Shown: positions 8,389-15,433 of the stretch, one piece after another
How positions within the stretch are numbered: position 1 is the first letter of the stretch
How the letters are laid out: every line of letters starts with the position of its first letter
Assembly (NCBI GenBank): GCA_045538635.1
Contig: JAZSRU010000044.1
Location: 1 to 20,129 of the forward strand
Length of the DNA stretch: 20,129 nt
Reading direction: 5' to 3'
Source: RGIG5270 sp045538635
Lineage (GTDB): Bacteria > Verrucomicrobiota > Lentisphaeria > Victivallales > Victivallaceae
Made by a program: the position numbers and the translations under genes
Notes under the pieces: model-generated
The model's database searches: none
The model's input: the letters and a program-made list of their open reading frames with translations, nothing else
Told to the model about the DNA's origin: nothing

Positions 8389-8404
8389 ATATTTTTTCAA
8401 ATAA

Positions 8405-8839
8405 TCACGCTGATACCGTAATTTCACGCTCCGTATCCGAGATATGTTTGATATTTATAACCAATGTTCCCGGCGGCAGAATATCCTCTATGCGCTCCGG
8501 CCACTCAAGCAATGCATAAGAATTGCTGTCATTCAAATATTCATCGACCGCAAATGCCAGCGCATCACGGGAATTTTTTATCCGGTAAAGATCCAGATGA
8601 TAAAAATACCCGCCATCAGCAAGCAGATATTCCTGAATGATCGTATAGGTCGGACTGCTGACAGTTTCCGTAACTCCGATCGCTTTGGCAAATGCACGCG
8701 AAAAAACTGTTTTGCCGGCTCCGAGGTCGCCATACAATGCAATAACAGTTCCACGCGGCAGTTTATTTGCAAGCTCCGCTGCCAAAGTTGCAGTATCCGC
8801 TTCACTGCGGCTGATAATTTTCAAATTTTCAATTTTCAT
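8405..8839 (-). CDS. tsaE: TsaE, tRNA threonylcarbamoyladenosine biosynthesis ATPase
   Basis: TsaE is the P-loop ATPase partner of TsaB and TsaD in forming t6A37 on ANN-decoding tRNAs. From the ATG at 8839 the protein has 144 residues, near the family size. It shows Walker A GDLGAGKT (37-44), the family motif VSSPTYT, HLDLYR (81-86) and LEWPERI (111-117). A longer frame from ATG 8875 would overlap coaC by 29 bases and add twelve residues with no family match, so I chose 8839, seven bases after the coaC stop. It is the last gene of the six-gene unit; no tsaB or tsaD is next to it. Confidence 0.93.
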   Translation of the reverse strand: MKIENLKIISRSEADTATLAAELANKLPRGTVIALYGDLGAGKTVFSRAFAKAIGVTETVSSPTYTIIQEYLLADGGYFYHLDLYRIKNSRDALAFAVDEYLNDSNSYALLEWPERIEDILPPGTLVINIKHISDTEREITVSA

Positions 8840-8846
8840 CAGCAAC

Positions 8847-9398
8847 TCACTTTCCGAAATACTTTTCAACTGCATCGAAAATTACCTGCGGCTCTTCCAT
8901 CCGACCGGAACCGCCAGCTCCGCAGGCGACATGACCGTCAGCGGGTCCGCAGAAATTCACCTTGTTTTCCAGCAAGGCTGCAACATTTTTCTGAACGAAA
9001 ACATTGTTCCACATTGCAGGATTCATTGCCGGGGCAAGCATGATCTGATCTGCTTTCATACAAACAGCCAGAGTTGAGAGCGCGTCGTCGGCAATCCCGT
9101 TGGCGATTTTGCCGATAATATTCGCACTTGCAGGAACTACAACCAGCAAATCCGCCCAATCAGCCCATGCCACATGACCGGGACGCCAATTCTGCTGTTC
9201 CCACAATGTAGTCATGACATCATTGCGCGAAAGAGTTCTGAATGTAAGCGGCGTTACAAATTCGCAGGCGTTTTCAGTCATTACAACCTTCACTTCATAA
9301 CCATTTTGCACCAGCATACTGCACAGCATGGCACTTTTGTATGCAGCGATCCCGCCGGTCACGCCGAGAATGATATGTTTTTTTTCTGCATTATCCAT
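8847..9398 (-). CDS. coaC: Stand-alone phosphopantothenoylcysteine decarboxylase (CoaC)
   Basis: The flavoprotein decarboxylates 4'-phosphopantothenoylcysteine to phosphopantetheine in coenzyme A synthesis. The 183 residues contain the FMN-site GVTGGIAAYK (12-21), the catalytic His75 in GHVAWADWADLLVV, PASANIIGKIANGIADD, the PAMN motif (123-126) and the cysteine loop ACGAGGSGRM with Cys159. These positions agree closely with the CoaC half of bifunctional Dfp/CoaBC. The protein ends at about the point where a CoaB domain would begin, so it is a complete CoaC without the ligase. AAGGAG lies six bases before the ATG, and only ten bases separate it from gmk. FMN-dependent relatives such as EpiD or UbiX lack this combination of motifs. 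Confidence 0.92.
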   Translation of the reverse strand: MDNAEKKHIILGVTGGIAAYKSAMLCSMLVQNGYEVKVVMTENACEFVTPLTFRTLSRNDVMTTLWEQQNWRPGHVAWADWADLLVVVPASANIIGKIANGIADDALSTLAVCMKADQIMLAPAMNPAMWNNVFVQKNVAALLENKVNFCGPADGHVACGAGGSGRMEEPQVIFDAVEKYFGK

Positions 9399-9408
9399 AA
9401 TAAACTCC

Positions 9409-10032
9409 TTAACGCTTCCTGACCGCGAGCGAAAAATTCAATATCAACTGATAAAGACGCTCTGCTGCAGTATCCGCATCATCGTTGATGATGAGCCATT
9501 CATATTTATCCCAGAAAGACAATTCGTGAGCCGCTTTGCCCAGACGCAGATTTATCTGTTCTTCGCTGTCTGTTGCCCTTGACCGCAAACGCCGCTCAAG
9601 TTCATCCATTGAGGGCGGAACGATAAAAATAAACTCAACTTCTTTGGCCAGCAGCGGATCAGATGCAGCTTTGTCCATGATCTGCAATGCCCCCTGAACA
9701 TCAATATCCAGAACGACATTTTCCCCCTTTTCGGCAATGCTCATAACTTCGCTTTTGAGCGTGCCGTAACAATTGGCAAAAACATCTGCACTCTCAATAA
9801 AATCCCCAGCCTCTTTGCGGCGCATAAATTCTTCACGGCTCAAAAAGTGATAATCCACATCCGGAACTTCTCCATTGCGCATCGGCCTGGTAGTACATGA
9901 AACAGAGAAACGCAGCTCCGGCATTCTCTCCCTGACCTTTTTTATAATTGTGGACTTTCCGACTCCGCTCGGCCCTGACAAAACTATTATACTTCCCAGA
10001 GGTTTTGAGGTAAAATCAAGCATTTTTTCCAT
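9409..10032 (-). CDS. gmk: Guanylate kinase
   Basis: Guanylate kinase phosphorylates GMP to GDP with ATP. The P-loop SGPSGVGKST lies at about residues 19-28, followed by SCTTRPMRNGEVPDVDYHF, the GMP-binding region, and GTLKSEV and VVLDIDVQG in the core. Starting at ATG 10032 gives 207 residues, the usual family length, with AAGGAG twelve bases upstream; ATG 10023 is a close alternative. The longest frame begins at 10098 but would add 22 residues that overlap the upstream gene and lack family similarity. The gene overlaps the end of the YkgJ-family gene by 17 bases. rpoZ, often found between gmk and coaBC, is absent because the gap to coaC is only ten bases. Confidence 0.94.
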   Translation of the reverse strand: MEKMLDFTSKPLGSIIVLSGPSGVGKSTIIKKVRERMPELRFSVSCTTRPMRNGEVPDVDYHFLSREEFMRRKEAGDFIESADVFANCYGTLKSEVMSIAEKGENVVLDIDVQGALQIMDKAASDPLLAKEVEFIFIVPPSMDELERRLRSRATDSEEQINLRLGKAAHELSFWDKYEWLIINDDADTAAERLYQLILNFSLAVRKR

Positions 10033-10348
10033 TTTTACATCCGGCTCCTTCACATTCATTTTCCCAACCGTCAAAGTTCCACCGCAGCGGAAAATCAATA
10101 CACTGCTGCGGTTTGACCGGCTGAATTATACAAAGAGAACTCTCTGCATCAAAAAAGCAGCATTCTCCATTTTCCCTTTCCGTCAGCGACAGCGACCTTC
10201 TGTCCGGAGTCAAAACCGTATATTCATCCAGAAAATCAGCCACACTCATTTCCAAAAAAGATGATATTTTATCGATTTCAGCATCTTTCAAACGCACAAA
10301 ACCGTGCCATTTACAGCAATTTCCGCATCTTTTACATTCAAATCCCAT
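10016..10348 (-). CDS. YkgJ-family cysteine cluster protein
   Basis: The 110-residue protein opens with CKRCGNCCKWHG, the CxxCxxCC cluster of the YkgJ/UPF0153 family (proposed zinc- or iron-chelating proteins), and continues with ECCFFDAESSLCIIQP and PQQCIDFPLRW, the second conserved half. A further Cys pair sits near the C terminus (CEGAGCKNG). Ten or so cysteines in 110 residues support metal binding, but the role is unknown for this family. It lies six bases after nadK and overlaps gmk, so it is co-transcribed with nucleotide genes; that does not define a function. Confidence 0.85.
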   Translation of the reverse strand: MGFECKRCGNCCKWHGFVRLKDAEIDKISSFLEMSVADFLDEYTVLTPDRRSLSLTERENGECCFFDAESSLCIIQPVKPQQCIDFPLRWNFDGWENECEGAGCKNGKNA

Positions 10349-10354
10349 ATTTCC

Positions 10355-11110
10355 TCACGGTGCGATATACCCCTGATAGGGAGATTTATTCGGATGACGC
10401 AAAATCCTGCATTTCGGACACATAAATTCCTGCAATCCGTAAAACAAACCGTATTCCGTTTGCGACTGGCTCAAAAGGACCTCTTCATTTTCCATAACAG
10501 TTTTTGTCCGGCGGTCATTATCCGCAATTATCAGCCCCGGGCCGCGAACAATCTGAATACGCACGACAGCAGTTTCCGGCAATACCAGGTGATTGACCTC
10601 TTCCGTAGAATTGCTGAATGACAATCCTATGCCGGTACGGAAAATGCTGTGCGTAATACTTTTGTAATAAGCCGTACTGCCGTGAACACTTGACAGTCCG
10701 ACAGCATCGCCGACAACCTCATTGGCATACAATTCATCATTGATACGCACTCTGTAACGCAAAGCATTCATCGGCTCAAAATTATGGATAAAAATATCAT
10801 TGATGGCGATAAATCTCTCATTGCCTGCTTCTGCAACCAGTTTCGGCAGTTTGGAAAGTTTCAATTCTCCGTCAACAAAACGCTGAAGTATATTTCTGTA
10901 ACCATGTTCCTCGCATTGCGGAGCGGTACGGAAATCACGCAAAAGCAGTTTCGGAACAGATGGGAATTCCCTTTCAGCAGAAAGCATTGTTCCATCACCG
11001 CCATGAGCGACAACAAGTTCTGCATCGCCGTCAGAAATTATTTCCATGCCGTATTCTGCCAGCAAACATGCAATATCTTCCAAATTTTTTCCAATCAAAT
11101 GAACCTTCAT
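10355..11110 (-). CDS. nadK: Divergent NAD kinase-family protein
   Basis: NAD kinase makes NADP from NAD and ATP. The 251-residue protein carries the diagnostic GGDGTML with its catalytic aspartate, a later FIAINDIFIH segment in the place of the usual NE-containing motif, and VVGDAVGLSSVHGSTAYYKS in the place of the usual TPTGSTAY loop. The overall order and size fit the family, but the second and third motifs are altered. The C terminus ends in MCPKCRILRHP, a two-cysteine tail not usual in NadK. The start has AGGAG five bases upstream. Its position in a nucleotide gene unit fits NADP synthesis, although a different nucleotide or diacylglycerol-type substrate in the same superfamily cannot be excluded. 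Confidence 0.8.
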   Translation of the reverse strand: MKVHLIGKNLEDIACLLAEYGMEIISDGDAELVVAHGGDGTMLSAEREFPSVPKLLLRDFRTAPQCEEHGYRNILQRFVDGELKLSKLPKLVAEAGNERFIAINDIFIHNFEPMNALRYRVRINDELYANEVVGDAVGLSSVHGSTAYYKSITHSIFRTGIGLSFSNSTEEVNHLVLPETAVVRIQIVRGPGLIIADNDRRTKTVMENEEVLLSQSQTEYGLFYGLQEFMCPKCRILRHPNKSPYQGYIAP

Positions 11111-11119
11111 ATCCTCTCC

Positions 11120-11593
11120 TCAAAAACGGCGTATCCCGCTTTTGTTAAGAACCGCATAAAGAACAGCCGCGGCAGAATTTCCAACATTTATTGATGCCTT
11201 GTCGCCGAACATGGGCAAACTCACAACACCATCGCACAATTTGATCGCTTCCGGATTGATTCCCAATGCTTCATTGCCGAATATCAATGCCAGCGGAAAT
11301 TCATAATCACACTCCCATGCCAGTTTTTCTTCAAAACCGCTCTCTACTGCAAGAACCATTCTGTACCCCTGCTCTTTCAACATTCTCACTGCTTCACAGG
11401 AATTTTCACAATGAGCGGATTTCACAGTCAAGTCTGTTCCCATTGCGGTTTTTGCCAATTTGTCATGAGGCGGCAGCGGAGTATATCCGCAACCGATAAT
11501 ATCCGCACCGACGGCTTCTGCTATGCGGAAAATATTACCGACATTATGTGCGCTGCGCAAACGGTCGAGTACTATTGTTATTTTCTTTTCCAT
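11120..11593 (-). CDS. TrmH/SpoU-family RNA 2'-O-methyltransferase
   Basis: The protein has the three SpoU motifs: VLDRLRSAHNVGNIFRIAEA near the N terminus, LALIFGNEALGINPEAI in the middle and SLPMFGDKASINVGNSAAA at the end, the knotted SAM site. The 157-residue form from ATG 11593 matches the size of small SPOUT enzymes such as TrmL, but the RNA target cannot be named from sequence. A longer frame opens at 11662, but it would run through a strong terminator hairpin, and its extra 23 residues have no family match. A distinct ribosome site is weak. It is the first gene of the unit leading to tsaE, with nadK starting nine bases beyond its stop. Confidence 0.87.
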   Translation of the reverse strand: MEKKITIVLDRLRSAHNVGNIFRIAEAVGADIIGCGYTPLPPHDKLAKTAMGTDLTVKSAHCENSCEAVRMLKEQGYRMVLAVESGFEEKLAWECDYEFPLALIFGNEALGINPEAIKLCDGVVSLPMFGDKASINVGNSAAAVLYAVLNKSGIRRF

Positions 11594-11623
11594 ATTCTGA
11601 CGGATTCTGTCCCTGAATAACAC

Positions 11624-11659
11624 AAAAACGGACCTTTCCCCGCGCGGGGAAAAAGTCCG
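11624..11659 (-). terminator. Strong intrinsic terminator after the Asp23-family gene
   Basis: On the minus strand CGGAC, a T-rich segment and CCCC pair with GGGG, an A/G segment and GTCCG around a GCGC loop, followed by TTTTT (11624-11628). One bulged base is required. The hairpin starts 18 bases after the Asp23-family stop and ends 30 bases before the next start codon. Confidence 0.85.
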
Positions 11660-11677
11660 CAAAATTTGAACTGAATA

Positions 11678-12136
11678 TTATTCTTCGTCCTCGTCGTCTT
11701 CGTCAAAAACTTCGTCCTCAACATCCTGAACTGTAACATTAACAGCGGTAACTGTCATGCCGGTTGTGCGTTCGACTTCTGTAATGACACTCTGCTGAAC
11801 TGCAGCAGCAACTTCCGGAACGATATAGCCAAATTTGACCACGATTTTGATTTCCAGTTCGATACGGTTATCTTCTGTAAATCTGACAAAAATAGCACGA
11901 TCCTGAATACGGCGGCTGCCGACGATTTCTCCGATTGTATCAACAAAATTGTTTCCTGACAGGCGGGAAACGCCTTTTTGATCGAGAGTTGCACGGCGGA
12001 CGATTGAAGAAATCACATTTTCATGAATTTTGAGTTCGCCGAGAGACTGAACATCACCGTTAACCGGAGAAGTAATAATTTTTTCTGCATTTCCGTTTTC
12101 TGCGGTCTGAACTTTCTGATCATCTGTTGTACGCAT
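11678..12136 (-). CDS. Asp23/Gls24-family protein (YqhY-like)
   Basis: The 152-residue protein contains LGELKIHENVISSIVRRAT and KGVSRLSG, the hallmark of the Asp23/Gls24 (DUF322) family, then an alternating alpha/beta part ending in TVQDVE and an acidic tail (FDEDDEDEE). Family members in Firmicutes bind membranes or respond to envelope stress; YqhY of Bacillus is linked to acetyl-CoA carboxylase by gene order. Here too the gene directly follows accC, its ATG sharing one base with the accC stop (TAATG), which supports a role tied to fatty acid synthesis. About 30 residues precede the conserved core. Confidence 0.88.
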   Translation of the reverse strand: MRTTDDQKVQTAENGNAEKIITSPVNGDVQSLGELKIHENVISSIVRRATLDQKGVSRLSGNNFVDTIGEIVGSRRIQDRAIFVRFTEDNRIELEIKIVVKFGYIVPEVAAAVQQSVITEVERTTGMTVTAVNVTVQDVEDEVFDEDDEDEE

Positions 12137-13515
12137 TATTTTTTCTCCTTGCTTTTTGTATCGGATTTTTTGTCCAGCAGCATTTTCTCTACAAAACCTG
12201 TATCGTATCTGCCGGCGGCAAAATCCTTGTGGTTAATGATTTTCATTTGGAAAGGAATGGTGGTTTTAACACCTTCAATAACAAATTCACCCAGCGCACG
12301 ACGGCATATCGCCAACGCCTCTGCACGGTCATTGCCGTGAACGATCAGCTTGCCGATCATGCTGTCATAATAAGGCGGAATCTGATATCCGCAGTACGAA
12401 TGGGTATCAACGCGGACTCCTCTGCCGCCCGGCGGAATAAATGCTGTAAGTTTGCCGGGACAGGGTGCGAAGTTGCGTTTCGGGTCCTCTGCATTGATAC
12501 GGCATTCAATGGCATGACCGCGCAGAACGATATCTTTCTGTTTGACTGAAAGTTTTTCACCTGCGGCGACACGGATCATTTCCTTGATCAGATCGACCCC
12601 TGTAACCATTTCCGTAACCGGATGTTCGACCTGAATGCGCGTATTCATTTCCATAAAATAGAATTTACCCTCTGAATACAGAAATTCAATCGTTCCGGCA
12701 TTGGTATAATTGGCGGCTTTGGCAGCTTTGACTGCGGCCTGACCGATCTCTTCGCGGAGCTTGGGATTGGCGATCATAACCGGTGAAGGTGATTCCTCAA
12801 CCAGTTTCTGATTGCGGCGCTGCATACTGCAGTCGCGTTCACCGAGATGAACGACATTACCATGATTATCACCGATGATCTGCACTTCGATATGGCGGGG
12901 ATTGACGATGAATTTTTCCATATAAAGGTCGCCGTTGCCGAAAGCATTTTCTGCTTCGCTCCTGGCGGCATGATATCCCTGAATCAAGCTGGCATTATTG
13001 TGAGCGATACGCATTCCTCGTCCGCCGCCGCCGGCGACAGCCTTGATGATGACGGGATATTTAAGTTTTTCTGCCATGGCGAGCGCCTGCTCTTCAGTTT
13101 CGATAAGACCGTCACTGCCGGGAGTAATGGGAACTCCGGCTTTTTTCATGGTACTGCGGGCAATGGCTTTATCACCGAGCGCGCGCATAGCTTCGGGGGT
13201 GGGGCCGATAAAAGTTATTCCGTGTTTACGGCATGCCTCTGCAAAATATGCATTCTCCGCCAGAAAACCGAATCCCGGATGAATGGCATCGACATCACAT
13301 ATTGCTGCCACAGACAGGATGCGGTCAATCAGCAGATAACTTGATGCGGATTGAGCCGGTCCGATACATACAGCTTCATCAGCCATGCGGACAGGCAAAC
13401 TGTCAGCATCAGGTTGAGAATACACAGCCACGGTGCGTACGCCGAGTTCACGGCAGGCGCGGATGATTCTCAATGCGATCTCTCCGCGGTTGGCAATCAA
13501 AATCTTATTAAACAT
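12136..13515 (-). CDS. accC: Biotin carboxylase subunit of acetyl-CoA carboxylase
   Basis: AccC carboxylates the biotin on BCCP using ATP and bicarbonate, the first half-reaction of malonyl-CoA formation. The 459 residues show the N-terminal KILIANRGEIALRIIRACRE, the ATP-grasp glycine loop AGGGGRGM (161-168), HIEVQIIGD, ERDCSMQRRNQKLVEE with the bicarbonate-site lysine, and EMNTRIQVEHPVTEM (289-303) with the catalytic Glu and Arg. The C terminus ends in a lysine-rich tail beyond the usual end. GGAG lies seven bases before the ATG. accB precedes it by 50 bases that contain a hairpin. Pyruvate carboxylase is excluded because no carboxyltransferase domain follows. Confidence 0.97.
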   Translation of the reverse strand: MFNKILIANRGEIALRIIRACRELGVRTVAVYSQPDADSLPVRMADEAVCIGPAQSASSYLLIDRILSVAAICDVDAIHPGFGFLAENAYFAEACRKHGITFIGPTPEAMRALGDKAIARSTMKKAGVPITPGSDGLIETEEQALAMAEKLKYPVIIKAVAGGGGRGMRIAHNNASLIQGYHAARSEAENAFGNGDLYMEKFIVNPRHIEVQIIGDNHGNVVHLGERDCSMQRRNQKLVEESPSPVMIANPKLREEIGQAAVKAAKAANYTNAGTIEFLYSEGKFYFMEMNTRIQVEHPVTEMVTGVDLIKEMIRVAAGEKLSVKQKDIVLRGHAIECRINAEDPKRNFAPCPGKLTAFIPPGGRGVRVDTHSYCGYQIPPYYDSMIGKLIVHGNDRAEALAICRRALGEFVIEGVKTTIPFQMKIINHKDFAAGRYDTGFVEKMLLDKKSDTKSKEKK

Positions 13516-13536
13516 CTGTTTTCTCCGTAAAGCATC

Positions 13537-13555
13537 TGCAAAAAGATGTTTTGCA
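13537..13555 (-). promoter_or_regulatory. Hairpin between accB and accC
   Basis: TGCAAAA and TTTTGCA form a perfect 7-bp stem with a 5-base loop in the 50-base gap between accB and accC. The loop CATCT can pair instead with AGATG just downstream, giving an alternative fold. It could tune accC expression relative to accB or slow processing; no T run follows, so it is not a classical terminator. Confidence 0.4.
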
Positions 13556-13565
13556 AACAGTTTTA

Positions 13566-14033
13566 TTATTCAATGACAAAAAGCGGCATTCCGTATTCAA
13601 CGGGATTTCCGTTTTCAACGAGGATGTCTTTAATAATACCGCTTTTTTCAGCCTTGACTTCGTTCATAACCTTCATAGCTTCAATAATACAGACGGTAGT
13701 ATCTTCGGTAACTTTGGAACCGATCTGGACAAAAGGTGCTGAATCAGGAGAAGCTGAACGGTAGAATGTTCCAACCAGCGGAGATTCAATAACCTTTTCA
13801 GGGGCAGGAGCAGCTGCAGGTGCGGCAGCAGCGGGAGCAGCAGTCTGAGCAGCGGGAGCGGCGGCGATAACCGGAGCGGCAGCAACAGGAGCCGGGGCAG
13901 CGGCGACCACGACCGGAGCTGCAGTATTTCCGCGTTTGATACAAAGATTGTATTCCTGTGATTCAAATTTGAATTCGGTAAGATCATTCTCCGACATCAA
14001 TTCGACTATTGTTTTGATTTCATCAACTTTCAT
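13566..14033 (-). CDS. accB: Biotin carboxyl carrier protein (AccB)
   Basis: AccB carries the biotin between the carboxylase and the carboxyltransferase. The 155-residue protein has an N-terminal domain (1-35), an Ala/Pro-rich flexible linker (about 38-79) and a C-terminal biotinyl domain with SPLVGTFYRSASPDSAPFV, the thumb, and IIEAMKVMNE with biotinylated Lys121. The low-complexity linker is typical of BCCP. AAGGA lies ahead of the ATG, and 29 bases separate it from the aroQ stop. The accA and accD genes for the carboxyltransferase are not in the window. Confidence 0.96.
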   Translation of the reverse strand: MKVDEIKTIVELMSENDLTEFKFESQEYNLCIKRGNTAAPVVVAAAPAPVAAAPVIAAAPAAQTAAPAAAAPAAAPAPEKVIESPLVGTFYRSASPDSAPFVQIGSKVTEDTTVCIIEAMKVMNEVKAEKSGIIKDILVENGNPVEYGMPLFVIE

Positions 14034-14062
14034 AATATTATCCTTTGCTTTTAAAGGTTGAT

Positions 14063-14530
14063 TTACTGTTTTTTGAATATTTCATCCAGCGCATTCAATG
14101 CCAGAATATAAGAATTACTGCCGAATCCGGCAATCACACCGGATGCCGCCTGTGTGGTAATGAGGTTTTTGCGGAAATCTTCACGGGCATGAACATTACT
14201 CAAATGAACCTCTATAACCGGAACTTGCCCGTCAAGCGCACGCAAAGCATCCAGCAATGCAATACTGTAATGAGTGTACGCTCCGGGATTGAAAATAATA
14301 CCGTCAATGTCGCGCTCAATCACAACATCTCCAATGCGTTTCACAAGCTCGCCTTCAATACAACTCTGAAAAAAGACAAGCTCAACATCGCTCCACAGCA
14401 CCGCTGCGCATTTGCGCATTTTATCTGCGATACTCTCGAGCGTATCTGTCCCGTAAATACCGACCTCACGCTTGCCGAGCAGCTGGAGGTTCGGACCATT
14501 CAGGACCAAAATTGTTCTTTGAGTCTTCAT
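14063..14530 (-). CDS. aroQ: Type II 3-dehydroquinate dehydratase
   Basis: The enzyme dehydrates 3-dehydroquinate to 3-dehydroshikimate, the third step of the shikimate pathway. Type II motifs are plain: LNGPNLQLLGKREVGIYG with the catalytic Tyr (26 in the short form), NPGAYTHYSIALLDALR, and EVHLSNVHAREDFR with the catalytic His near 109. In FFQSCIEGELV a cysteine stands where Asn or Asp is usual. Two ATGs, 14536 and 14530, lie directly after a -10 box. The first would lie upstream of the expected transcription start, so I take 14530, which would be the first base of the transcript. Neither has a ribosome-binding site. accB follows after 32 bases. Confidence 0.93.
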   Translation of the reverse strand: MKTQRTILVLNGPNLQLLGKREVGIYGTDTLESIADKMRKCAAVLWSDVELVFFQSCIEGELVKRIGDVVIERDIDGIIFNPGAYTHYSIALLDALRALDGQVPVIEVHLSNVHAREDFRKNLITTQAASGVIAGFGSNSYILALNALDEIFKKQ

Positions 14531-14536
14531 ATCCAT

Positions 14537-14565
14537 AATATAACACCACTTTCAATATTTGTCAA
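14537..14565 (-). promoter_or_regulatory. Near-consensus sigma-70 promoter of the aroQ-accB-accC unit
   Basis: On the minus strand TTGACA (14560-14565) is a perfect -35 box, followed by a 17-base spacer and TATATT (14537-14542). Counting seven bases from the -10 box puts +1 at 14530, the A of the preferred aroQ ATG. This is the best promoter match in the window. Confidence 0.8.
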
Positions 14566-14605
14566 CTTTTTAATAAAAAAGTACATTATTGTTCTTCAAA
14601 AAAAT

Positions 14606-15433
14606 TTATTTTAACGATGGCAGAAGCATTGCAAGCACCATTCCGAATGCCAGAAACGGTCCGAATGGAATTGATGCTTCACGCAAATTTTCACGCCGGA
14701 TCAGCACACGGACAAGCCCCGCAACAAAACCTGAAAGCGATGCTATCAGCAATCCGGTAAAAAATTCCATAATCATCCCGCCACCGAAAAGAAACGCCGT
14801 TGCCGCCAGAAATTTAACATCACCAAGCCCCAGCGCATCCGCTTTGAATATCTTTCTGCCCAGCAATGACAATACATAAAAAAATCCCCATGCAGACAAA
14901 CCGAAAAGTATCTGAACTGCCAATCCTTCCAAGCGCAACGCCCCGACAAACCATTCAACCGTCCAGAAAACAACTCCGACAATCATTGCCGGATAGTTCA
15001 ATGCATCCGGAATTATCCTGTGTTCAGCATCTATGAATGAAGCCGCAACTGCCAGCATTATCATCCCCCCGAACGGAATCATATATGCAAAATACATATT
15101 CTTATAAGTTATTGCAGCATAAGCCATTGCAAAAAGTACCCCTGTCAGCAGTTCAACAATGAAATATCTCCATGTGATCGGCTGACGGCAGCTGCTGCAT
15201 CTGGCACGCAAACACAAAAAGCTGAAAAGCGGAATATTTTCATACCAGCGTATCTGATGATTGCATTTCGGACAATGTGAGGGTGCTGTAATTACCGATT
15301 CACCGAGCGGCATACGCCATATACAGACATTGAGAAAACTTCCCGTGCAACACCCTACCCAGAAAATTACAGCAAACCAGAACCAGTACGCCGCGGGATT
15401 TTCCAGAAAAGCATTATACAATTCGTAATTCAT
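14606..15433 (-). CDS. pilD: Prepilin peptidase / N-methyltransferase (A24 family)
   Basis: This inner-membrane aspartic protease cleaves and N-methylates type IV prepilins or type II pseudopilins. The 275-residue protein has TGSFLNVCIWRMPLGES at the N terminus, the zinc tetracysteine CPKC (54, 57) and CSSC (79, 82) of the methylase loop, FIDAEHRIIPD with catalytic Asp135, and ALGLGDVKF with catalytic Asp205. About seven or eight hydrophobic segments span its length. Its ATG overlaps the aroE stop by four bases (ATGA). No pilin or secretion gene accompanies it, so it probably serves a system encoded elsewhere. The symbol is by family, not by demonstrated substrate. Confidence 0.94.
   Translation of the reverse strand: MNYELYNAFLENPAAYWFWFAVIFWVGCCTGSFLNVCIWRMPLGESVITAPSHCPKCNHQIRWYENIPLFSFLCLRARCSSCRQPITWRYFIVELLTGVLFAMAYAAITYKNMYFAYMIPFGGMIMLAVAASFIDAEHRIIPDALNYPAMIVGVVFWTVEWFVGALRLEGLAVQILFGLSAWGFFYVLSLLGRKIFKADALGLGDVKFLAATAFLFGGGMIMEFFTGLLIASLSGFVAGLVRVLIRRENLREASIPFGPFLAFGMVLAMLLPSLK

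Noticed and set aside
8367..8404. Inverted repeat after tsaE as a terminator
   Set aside because: The arms are only AT-rich 6-mers overlapping the proposed -35 box, without a T run, so chance is a better explanation.
10033..10098. Longer start of gmk at 10098
   Set aside because: The extra residues overlap the coding end of the YkgJ-family gene and precede the normal guanylate kinase N terminus; 10032 gives the usual length.
11594..11662. Longer start of the TrmH-family gene at 11662
   Set aside because: It would place the start upstream of and through an intrinsic terminator, and the added 23 residues have no SpoU similarity.
13673..13987. Leu/Pro-rich minus-strand frame inside accB
   Set aside because: It is the out-of-frame reading of the Ala/Pro linker of AccB, a known source of spurious low-complexity frames.
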